Shown in pieces: positions 1 to 5,111 of a stretch of 10,403 bases of DNA (the first letter of the stretch is position 1; each line of letters begins with the position of its first letter). This DNA comes from Thermoanaerobaculales bacterium (GTDB taxonomy: Bacteria > Acidobacteriota > Thermoanaerobaculia > Thermoanaerobaculales > Sulfomarinibacteraceae). The notes beneath the pieces are model-generated. The model was not told where the DNA came from. It did not search any database and saw only the letters and a program-made list of their open reading frames with translations. Made by a program: the position numbers and the translations under genes. Location: positions 1-10,403 of the forward strand of contig JAOZUP010000111.1 in NCBI GenBank assembly GCA_029938595.1, in the 5' to 3' direction.

Positions 1-1
1 C

Positions 2-112
2 AGCGTCATCGCCATATGCAGCGCCATCAATGCCGAGCTGGAGCTCGGCGTTCCCAGGGTGAGCGAACAAAAAAATGGCTCCCGGGGGAGGAGCCAAGAA
101 GGAGGAGTTTGA
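2..112 (+). CDS. Possible 3' end of an unidentified gene entering from the left
   Basis: The frame beginning at base 2 stays open to a TGA at 110-112 and reads SVIAICSAINAELELGVPRV and onward. Its first 20 codons end almost entirely in G or C, as the real genes in this window do, and the other two forward frames look less protein-like. From about position 62 the composition changes: the frame runs through an A-tract and the hairpin at 76-96, giving a low-complexity tail rich in Ser, Gly and Arg. The true end could therefore be affected by a frameshift or by repeat insertion. I do not recognise the family from 36 residues. The evidence is codon bias only, so confidence is low. Confidence 0.3.
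   Translation, partial: SVIAICSAINAELELGVPRVSEQKNGSRGRSQEGGV
69..96 (-). terminator. Hairpin plus T-tract, intrinsic-terminator-like on the minus strand
   Basis: TGGCTCC (76-82) pairs with GGAGCCA (90-96) around a 7-nt loop. Seven A's lie directly to the left on the + strand, so a - strand transcript would carry the GC-rich stem followed by a U-tract, the classic rho-independent layout. Nothing on the + side resembles a U-tract. No - strand gene is evident to its right, so either it ends an antisense or small RNA or the match is fortuitous. Confidence 0.4.
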
Positions 113-218
113 AAGAGGTTGATGGTTATTAACCGTCTCACCTTCAAACGTCAGGCCTCTTTTGATGGGCCCGTATCTCTCTATACGCAGAAGAGTGGAA
201 AAAGTTACCGTTTCGAAC

Positions 219-325
219 TAGGAATTAGCAATTAGGAATGCCGCCCAGCCACACGGTGTCAGTCCTTTTCCCGATGGCAGACACTGATTACATCACTGAT
301 CACTGATTACTGATTACTGGGCGGC
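219..325. repeat. Repeat element A: heptamer tandems around an inverted repeat
   Basis: The left side has degenerate heptamers (TAGGAAT, TAGCAAT, TAGGAAT). These run into GCCGCCCAG (240-248), which is the exact reverse complement of CTGGGCGGC at 317-325. Directly before the right arm is a second heptamer series, CTGATTA with variants, at 283-317. The layout of a tandem heptamer next to a G/C-rich arm recurs at 1489, 2981 and 10001. The rest of the 113-342 gap, including a short GGTTA/TAACC palindrome at 124-134, holds no gene that I can see. Confidence 0.5.
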
Positions 326-342
326 CGGGGTACCATCGGCGT

Positions 343-1488
343 GTGAAGATTCCCTGGTTTGCGGTCGTTGGGTGGTACCACGCGGCATTGCTCGGAGCGC
401 TTGTGTGGGTCGCCGCGTGGCGGCCCGCCTGGGCGCCGGTGATGGTGGCGGCGGCATTGGTGGTTTATCGGTTGGTCGACCGCTCTCGGGCGGCCGAGCC
501 CTGGTCGAGCGCTGTGGTGGCCCTTTCGTCGCTGCTTTTTCTCTTTCTCCGCGGTGGTTGGGAGGTGGCTGCCGGGTGGCTGCTGCTGGCGGCACTTGTC
601 GCAACGGTGGCGCACACCCTTCCGCGGCGTGACGGCGTTCGCCCCGACGCGGCGGACTTCCTTGCCATCGGCGGTTGGGGGGTCGTCTTCGTGCTGGCGC
701 CGCGGCTGGTGGATTTCGAGCACGGCGGCTGGCTTGCGCCCGCGCTGCTGTTGCTGACGGCGCAGCGCCTGGTGCGGTCGGGGGCCGCGGAGGAGAACGG
801 GGCGCCGGCCCCGGGTCCGCCGACTCGCGAGGTGCGCGGCACCCTCAGCCTTGACGGAGTGGTGCTGGGGGGCCACGATGGGTTACCGCGATCGGTGCCC
901 CTCGATTTAGAGCTGCGGGCCGGTGATTCGCTCGCCGTTCTCTGTGATGCGCCCGACGAGGCCGGCATGCTTGCCGCGTTGCTCTCCGGCCGCGCCGCAC
1001 CGCACGCGGGCGAGATCACGCTGGACGGCTCGCCCCTCGAACCGGACTCTCGGCTGGTCGCTGTGATAGCACCGGGAGAGACTTTCGTCGCCGGTGATCT
1101 GGTGACTAACCTTGCGGCCTTTTGCGATCGGCCGCTCGAACGCGGCGCCGTTGCCGGGCTGCGTGAGGCGTGCTCTCTGGACGAGGTGCTCGCGGCACTC
1201 GGAGACCGCCCGCTCGACGCCGACGGCGGCCCATTGTTGCCCTATCACCGGCTGCTGGTCCTCGCCGCGCGGGTCATTCCCTCGTCGTATCACGTGGTGG
1301 TGGTGGTCGACCCAATGCCGTGGGTCAACGCAGTGCGGGGCGAGCTGTGGCGCGCCGCCGTGGTGCGCGCCTCGGTGGGCCGCACGGCCATCTGGCTGAC
1401 CCCAGATCGCGACCTCGCCTCCCGGGCGTCGCAAGTGGTCGAGTATCGACAGGGAGCGCTTCGCCGGGCGGAAAGCCCGGCATATTAG
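343..1488 (+). CDS. Membrane protein with a degenerate ABC-type ATPase-like domain
   Basis: The protein has 381 residues from a GTG start with only a weak G-rich upstream stretch. Residues 1-145 hold about five or six hydrophobic segments. Residues 165-375 follow the layout of an exporter-type ABC nucleotide-binding domain: a start like 'PLDLELRAGDSLAVL', the post-Walker-A sequence 'HAGEITLDGSPL' (221-232), a D-loop-like region and a final 'VVEYRQGAL'. The catalytic motifs are all replaced. The Walker A region reads CDAPDEAGML (201-210) with no GxxGxGK[ST]; the Q-loop region is VIAPGETF; the signature position is LLPYH instead of LSGGQ; Walker B keeps VVVVVD (318-323) but Pro follows instead of Glu; and the H-loop is TPDRD with Pro for His. 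It is therefore unlikely to hydrolyse ATP and may be a structural or regulatory pseudo-ATPase. The fold assignment is by eye. No intact ABC partner lies in the window. Confidence 0.72.
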   Translation: MKIPWFAVVGWYHAALLGALVWVAAWRPAWAPVMVAAALVVYRLVDRSRAAEPWSSAVVALSSLLFLFLRGGWEVAAGWLLLAALVATVAHTLPRRDGVRPDAADFLAIGGWGVVFVLAPRLVDFEHGGWLAPALLLLTAQRLVRSGAAEENGAPAPGPPTREVRGTLSLDGVVLGGHDGLPRSVPLDLELRAGDSLAVLCDAPDEAGMLAALLSGRAAPHAGEITLDGSPLEPDSRLVAVIAPGETFVAGDLVTNLAAFCDRPLERGAVAGLREACSLDEVLAALGDRPLDADGGPLLPYHRLLVLAARVIPSSYHVVVVVDPMPWVNAVRGELWRAAVVRASVGRTAIWLTPDRDLASRASQVVEYRQGALRRAESPAY

Positions 1489-1577
1489 GAATTGCGACCC
1501 ACCCATTCGCCCCAATGATTTCGGTTGGGTGGGTATCAAATCCGAAATCCGAAATCCGCAATTCGTATTTTCCGACT
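1489..1577. repeat. Repeat element B: inverted repeat with AATCCGA heptamers
   Basis: ACCCACCCA (1497-1505) and TGGGTGGGT (1526-1534) form a perfect 9-bp stem with a 20-nt loop. They are followed by three tandem AATCCGA-type heptamers (1539-1559) and a decayed ATTCG copy. To the left is TTAGGAATT, overlapping the stop codon of the preceding gene. The stem could act in RNA as a 3' end for that gene, but no T-tract follows. Bases 1578-1610 hold only the upstream region of the next gene. Confidence 0.55.
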
Positions 1578-1610
1578 GAGTTAAACTGGGCGTCGTCCGC
1601 GGAGGTGCAA

Positions 1611-1889
1611 ATGGGTACGTACCAGGGAGGATCGGCGCCGGCTATGGCGAACCAGGTCTGCGATGGCTTCACCTTGCTGTCCCAGGTCTCTCTCAAGCGG
1701 TTGGGCCTGGACCAGATGACGAAGCTCGAGTTCGAGCTCAGCAAGCGTCTTCGAGATACCAGGGGTCAGACCGTGGATCTGAACGACCAGCCGGCGCTGC
1801 AGGCCCGAAACCGGCGCATCTCGCGCATCGAGGGTGCGGTTCGCCTACTGAAGCACACCATGCAGCTCCGTCGCCAGGGCCGGATTTAG
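1611..1889 (+). CDS. Orphan 92-residue basic helical protein
   Basis: The ATG at 1611 is preceded by GGAGGT (1601-1606) at a 4-nt spacing, the best ribosome-binding site in the window. This decides the start, although the frame is open far upstream. The product is charged and probably mostly helical, with a middle section KLEFELSKRLRDTRG and a C-terminus rich in Arg/Lys (ARNRRISRIEG, LRRQGRI). There is no signal peptide or membrane segment, and one cysteine sits near residue 17. I recognise no family. The basic tail would suit a nucleic-acid or ribosome contact, but that is only inference. It stands alone between repeat element B and the palindrome at 1896. The palindrome begins 7 bases after its stop, so read-through RNA would contain that hairpin. 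Confidence 0.6.
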   Translation: MGTYQGGSAPAMANQVCDGFTLLSQVSLKRLGLDQMTKLEFELSKRLRDTRGQTVDLNDQPALQARNRRISRIEGAVRLLKHTMQLRRQGRI

Positions 1890-1895
1890 GTCGGT

Positions 1896-2054
1896 CCTAA
1901 GATGAGTGGTTCTGCTGGATGAGCTGTGCCAAGATCTTGATGCTCTCGTGCTTGCGAAAAGCGGACGCATACCCAGTGGTATGTGGAGCAGTTTCGCAAG
2001 CACAAGAGCGCAAGAGATTGGTGCAGATCGCCGGTGAGAATCACTCATCTTAGG
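1896..2054. repeat. 159-nt imperfect palindrome (MITE-like element or long RNA hairpin)
   Basis: The outer arms CCTAAGATGAGTG (1896-1908) and CACTCATCTTAGG (2042-2054) are perfectly complementary over 13 bp. The middle arms, 1942-1959 and 1992-2009, match at 17 of 18 bases. The apex is CATACC-CAGT-GGTATG (1968-1983). All three pairs centre on about 1975, so the whole stretch folds on itself as one long hairpin. The size and perfect ends suggest a miniature palindromic mobile element or a structured RNA. No transposase is nearby and no target duplication is obvious. The right arm overlaps the far-upstream ATG at 1983 of the next frame, which argues against that ATG as a gene start. Confidence 0.65.
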
Positions 2055-2066
2055 CCAGTGTCGATA

Positions 2067-2987
2067 GTGCACGCGTGGGAATCCCTGCGCGGCGACCCCA
2101 TGTCCTGGCTGCTCGACGAGTCCCGGCCGAACCTCCACTGGCGAGTCCTGGTGGAGTTCGTGCGGCGTCCGTCCTCGCGCCCGGCGGTCATTCGTGCTCG
2201 CGGTGGCGCCGATGCCGCCGAGCCGATCGCTTCGCTCCTCGCCGACCTGAATCCGAATGGGACCTGGGAAACCGACGTCGGGTACTGGAAGCCCTGCTCC
2301 GGTCCAGGTTGGCGGATCGTGGCGGCGGTCCAGTGGGGCGCGGACCCGACCGATCCGCGGCTGCAAGCGGCGGCGGAGCAATTTCTCGAAACCGCGGCCG
2401 GCGAGGGGGGATTCGCCCGCGGCGGGGGAGGCGATCCGGTGCCATGGCTCACCGCCCGGATGTTGCATGCCCTCGCCGATCTCGGCTGGTGCCGCCATCC
2501 GCGCTTTCAGGAGGGGCTGGCGTGGCTGGAGGAAGAGGCGGGCTTTGACGACGCGATTGCGTGCGGGGTGACCGCGGTTGCGCTGCTCGGCGCCCTCTCG
2601 GCGTGCCCCGACCAGCGGCGGCCCGCCCTCCGTTCCCGAGCGGTGGATTCCATCCTGCGGTCATTTGTGGAGGGGAGGCGGAGCCTTTCCCGTCTGGGTC
2701 ACCCTTGCCTCGGACGCACGGACCTGGCCGAGATGCTGTGGGCGCTGGCGAGCGCCGATGTTCCTTTCACCCCGGAGATGGGGCCGGCGCTGGCGCGCCT
2801 CCAAAGACGGCAGATCGAGGGTGGGCGGTGGCGGCGCGACGTCCCAGTGCCGGAGTCGCTACCGGTCAGGGTCGATATCGTTGCCGGAAAGCCGTCACAG
2901 TGGGTGAGTCTGAGGTGCGTCACCGCACTGATGCGCTACGCCGTCGACGCGAAGCTCCCACGCATGTACCCGGAGAGGCCGAATTAG
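2067..2987 (+). CDS. Squalene-cyclase/prenyltransferase-like helical-repeat protein
   Basis: About 306 residues. The N-terminal DPMSWLLDESRPNLHWRVLVEF matches the opening of a widespread family of alpha/alpha-toroid proteins related to the squalene cyclase and prenyltransferase repeat. Many of these carry misleading names such as 'nitrogen fixation protein' in databases. Further family hallmarks are NGTWETDVGYWKP (64-76), PWLTARMLHALADLGW (126-141), and near the C-terminus GGRWRRD followed by GKPSQWVSLRCVTAL. I see no catalytic DxDD motif of true cyclases, so an enzymatic role is not supported. No signal peptide or membrane segment is seen. The start is uncertain: an ATG at 1983 lies inside the palindrome, GTG is available at 2058 and 2067, and an ATG at 2100 would cut into the conserved DPMSWLL block. 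I chose 2067. The TAG stop coincides with the first GAATTAG heptamer of the following repeat. Confidence 0.75.
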   Translation: MHAWESLRGDPMSWLLDESRPNLHWRVLVEFVRRPSSRPAVIRARGGADAAEPIASLLADLNPNGTWETDVGYWKPCSGPGWRIVAAVQWGADPTDPRLQAAAEQFLETAAGEGGFARGGGGDPVPWLTARMLHALADLGWCRHPRFQEGLAWLEEEAGFDDAIACGVTAVALLGALSACPDQRRPALRSRAVDSILRSFVEGRRSLSRLGHPCLGRTDLAEMLWALASADVPFTPEMGPALARLQRRQIEGGRWRRDVPVPESLPVRVDIVAGKPSQWVSLRCVTALMRYAVDAKLPRMYPERPN

Positions 2988-3131
2988 GAATTAGGAATTA
3001 GGAATTAGGAATGCCGCACATCCGGCTTCACCCTTCGGGCTACGCCGTGACAAGCCCACTCGAGAAATTTCGGATTTTCCACCAAATCGTCCGTGTCGGT
3101 CATGGGGAGAAGGGGTGGGAAATCCCAACTC
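2981..3131. repeat. Repeat element C in the convergent gap: four GAATTAG heptamers, hairpins, inverted repeat
   Basis: Four exact GAATTAG units occupy 2981-3008, followed by GAATGCC. Next is a nested hairpin, CGGC (3023-3026) with GCCG (3044-3047) enclosing CCC-TTC-GGG (3031-3039). Then GGATTTTCCACC (3072-3083) pairs with GGTGGGAAATCC (3114-3125) with one mismatch. The far side carries CAACTCT heptamers (3126-3139) that run into the 3' end of the minus-strand transporter gene. The region lies between two convergent genes and may end both transcripts through its stems, but no clear T-tract is present. Confidence 0.6.
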
Positions 3132-4052
3132 TCAACTCTCCGTGCTGTTCGCCGGGAGCAGGGTGATCCGCAGGATTGCACCGACCAGGAGGGCGGCGCC
3201 GACCCATTGCCAGGGGCCGAGCACGCTGTCGTTGACGACGTAGTCGAGGAGGACCGCAGTCAACGGCAGGCACAGCTCGCAGATAGTGGCGACGCTGGCT
3301 CGCACCCGGGTCAGACCGAAGTAGTAAAGGAAGATGGCGCCCGAGCCGGTGGTCAGCGCTATGATCAGGATCACGATCCAATTGGCGCCGGTGACCGAGG
3401 CGAACGGCAGGCCGATGCTTCTGACACCGAGGTAGACGAAGGCCATGGCGGCGGTCATGCCGTAGCGGGCGAAGGTGGCGTCTTTGAAATCGAGGGAGCT
3501 CAGCAGCATCTTGCTCAGCACCGTTGCTGCGCCGAACGCGGCGGCGGCGACGATCGCGAGCAGTGCGGCCTTGAGTGAAATGGCGTTTGCCGTCGCGTCC
3601 GGTGTCGAGAACCCAAAAGTGAGGAGATATGCACCGGCCAACGCCGCTACGGCGGCTGCCAAAAAGCGAGCGGAGACCCTTTCGCCGAGCAGAATGGCCG
3701 CCAGTACCAGGGCGAAGATGGGTTGCAGCTTCTGCAGAAGTACGACGACGCTGAGCTGGTTGAAGTTGACCAGAAAGAGCGCCTTGACGATGGCCATGGT
3801 GCCGAGGAAACCGCCGGTGAACGCCACCAGGGCGAGGGCCGACCACCCCTTTGCGGTCATCCGGCGAAGGCGTCGGTAAGCGCTGTAGAGGAAGGGCTGC
3901 ATGAGGACAAAGGGGATGGCGTGGAGGAGGAAGACCACAAAGGGTACCTGAAGGTTGGCCAGCCGCGGCGTGAGCACGACCCCGTCGAGGCCCCACAGGG
4001 CAGCGGAGACACAAATCAGGGCCGCGCCGAGAGTGGCGGAGCGGATCTTCAG
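3132..4052 (-). CDS. EamA/DMT-family transporter (10 TM)
   Basis: The product has about 306 residues and roughly ten hydrophobic helices in two homologous halves, the drug/metabolite-transporter EamA architecture. Recognisable pieces are the first helix TLGAALICVSAALWGLDGVV, the end of the first half LQKLQPIFALVLAAILLGERVSARFLAAAVAALAG split by its usual GER turn, and the second-half counterpart with RVRASVATICELCLPLTAVLLDYVV. The substrate is not predictable. The start is unusual: helix 1 begins only a few residues after the 5' neighbour ends, and no ATG, GTG or TTG fits there. CTG at 4052-4050 overlaps the upstream TGA as CTGA, with GGGAG 7 nt before it, like a coupled start. An in-frame ATG at 4130 would add 26 residues read from the neighbour's membrane-helix sequence out of frame. 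The TGA stop lies inside a CAACTCT heptamer repeat. Last gene of the minus-strand operon. Confidence 0.82.
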   Translation of the reverse strand: MKIRSATLGAALICVSAALWGLDGVVLTPRLANLQVPFVVFLLHAIPFVLMQPFLYSAYRRLRRMTAKGWSALALVAFTGGFLGTMAIVKALFLVNFNQLSVVVLLQKLQPIFALVLAAILLGERVSARFLAAAVAALAGAYLLTFGFSTPDATANAISLKAALLAIVAAAAFGAATVLSKMLLSSLDFKDATFARYGMTAAMAFVYLGVRSIGLPFASVTGANWIVILIIALTTGSGAIFLYYFGLTRVRASVATICELCLPLTAVLLDYVVNDSVLGPWQWVGAALLVGAILRITLLPANSTES

Positions 4053-4891
4053 AGCTCGACTCCCATTGGTTTGCGGAGAACCAACGCAACAACCATCGTC
4101 AGCACGAAGAAGAGGACCATCCACGCCCATTGCCACTCGAAGTCCCAGCCGAGGATGCCCACCGTGGCATCCGGATAGGCGAGGGTGACGGAGTGCACCG
4201 GACCGTCGCGGTCCAGCGGCTTCTCGGACGGCCACTCGAGCTGGTCGATGAAGGTCCGGGGCGGCCGCTCCGGAGACAGCCGCTCGATCCGGTCGGTGGC
4301 CCGCACGCGTTTTGTGACCTCGGCATTGTCAATTCTGATCAGGAGCTCGTAGTCGCCCGGTTCATCGACGCCGATCCGCCAGCTGATCTGGGCGAGCGAG
4401 GGCACCCAGACGGCCGCCGTCTCCGCGTGCAGACCGGCGGGGGTCTCGAGCGAAATCGTGGGTCTCCGGTCAGGCTCCACCGCCTCCTGGTCGAGCTGGA
4501 CTGTGAGGAGGACGCTGTCACCGGGTTGAAGCCCGCGGAAGCCGTAAAACTGGTGGAGCTGGACCATGACCAGCACCAGCGGCGGCAGGATGAAGATCAT
4601 CGGTTTGAGCGCCAGGGCCTGGTAGTGGAGCACGTGTCCGAAGATCTCCGTTTGTGCCCGCATGATGGCCCGGAGATCGTCGTTGAAGAGACGGATCTCG
4701 AACAACCCGCCGTAGATGCGCCGCTTGACCTCGGCGATGCGATCCTGGTTCGAGGTCTTGCCGAAGACCCAGAGGGCAAACACGCCGACCGGGATCGACC
4801 AGATGAGGATGCCGATGAACGACGGCAGTCCCTGGAGCGGGTACTGCAGCCAGTCGAAGACCGGGCGCAGGAGATCGTTGAGGATCGTCAT
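4049..4891 (-). CDS. Oxa1/DUF106-like membrane protein with a beta-rich extracytoplasmic insert
   Basis: 280 residues. Helix 1 (about 23-43) is followed by a charged stretch, 'GKTSNQDRIAEVKRRIYGGLFEIRLFNDDLRAIMRAQ' in total (given by its ends: GKTSNQDRI at 44-52, FNDDLRAIMRAQ at 69-80). This matches the cytoplasmic coiled coil between the first helices of archaeal DUF106/EMC3-type members of the Oxa1-YidC insertase superfamily. Helix 2 (96-112, LKPMIFILPPLVLVMVQL) is followed by YGFRGLQPGDSV, where related proteins carry a loop. Residues about 120-245 form a beta-rich, soluble, probably periplasmic insert. A final helix (253-273) ends in LRKPMGVEL. Helices 1 and 2 plus the coiled coil support insertase-like ancestry; the insert and the phosphatase operon are unusual for it. 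It starts 20 nt after the small ribbon-helix-helix gene and overlaps the transporter start by 4 bases. Family assignment is by eye. Confidence 0.7.
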   Translation of the reverse strand: MTILNDLLRPVFDWLQYPLQGLPSFIGILIWSIPVGVFALWVFGKTSNQDRIAEVKRRIYGGLFEIRLFNDDLRAIMRAQTEIFGHVLHYQALALKPMIFILPPLVLVMVQLHQFYGFRGLQPGDSVLLTVQLDQEAVEPDRRPTISLETPAGLHAETAAVWVPSLAQISWRIGVDEPGDYELLIRIDNAEVTKRVRATDRIERLSPERPPRTFIDQLEWPSEKPLDRDGPVHSVTLAYPDATVGILGWDFEWQWAWMVLFFVLTMVVALVLRKPMGVEL

Positions 4892-4911
4892 CGATGAAGC
4901 GGCAGCTCAGC

Positions 4912-5106
4912 CTAGGACATGTAACCGAGGCCCTGGAGACGCTTCTTGATCTCCTCCTCGGAGTCGGCGTCCTCGAGCTGGGCGAGCTCCTTCTCGAGCG
5001 CGTGGGTGATGAACTCCTCGGGCGACGAGTAGCCGGCGATCTCGGCGTAGCGCTTGATCTTGTCGACCATGCTTGTTTCGAGCTTGACCTTTGTGTATCC
5101 GAACAT
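4912..5106 (-). CDS. Small ribbon-helix-helix (CopG-like) protein
   Basis: 64 residues. MFGYTKVKLETSMVDKIKRY gives a short beta strand followed by a helix, and AGYSSPEEFITHALEKELAQ gives the second helix: the ribbon-helix-helix pattern of CopG/MetJ-type DNA-binding proteins, which work as dimers. A 15-residue acidic linker and LQGLGYMS tail follow. The ATG has GGGAGT 7 nt upstream. That site overlaps the stop codon of the preceding phosphatase gene (GGGAGTAA), so translation is probably coupled. No toxin gene follows; the next gene encodes a membrane protein, so a toxin-antitoxin reading is not supported. It may autoregulate the operon or act through protein contact. Lying inside the operon next to membrane proteins, it could also have lost DNA binding. 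Confidence 0.78.
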   Translation of the reverse strand: MFGYTKVKLETSMVDKIKRYAEIAGYSSPEEFITHALEKELAQLEDADSEEEIKKRLQGLGYMS

Positions 5107-5111
5107 GGTGT

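Noticed and set aside
219..325. CRISPR array from the tandem repeats
   Set aside because: Units are 7 bases with no spacers and no cas genes are present.
329..379. GGTACCA/TGGTACC pair around the GTG start as a translation-blocking hairpin
   Set aside because: The sequence is itself nearly palindromic (a 6-bp restriction-like site), so the match is easily chance.
1983..2066. Upstream ATG at 1983 as the start of the helical-repeat protein
   Set aside because: It lies at the apex of the 159-nt palindrome, has no ribosome-binding site, and the added residues do not resemble the family's N-terminus.
3093..4178. Long plus-strand frames opposite the transporter and Oxa1-like genes
   Set aside because: They are antisense shadows of genes with clear families; the codon bias and protein signals belong to the minus strand.
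4912..5106. Toxin-antitoxin module for the ribbon-helix-helix gene
   Set aside because: No toxin-like gene is adjacent; neighbours encode a phosphatase and a membrane protein.
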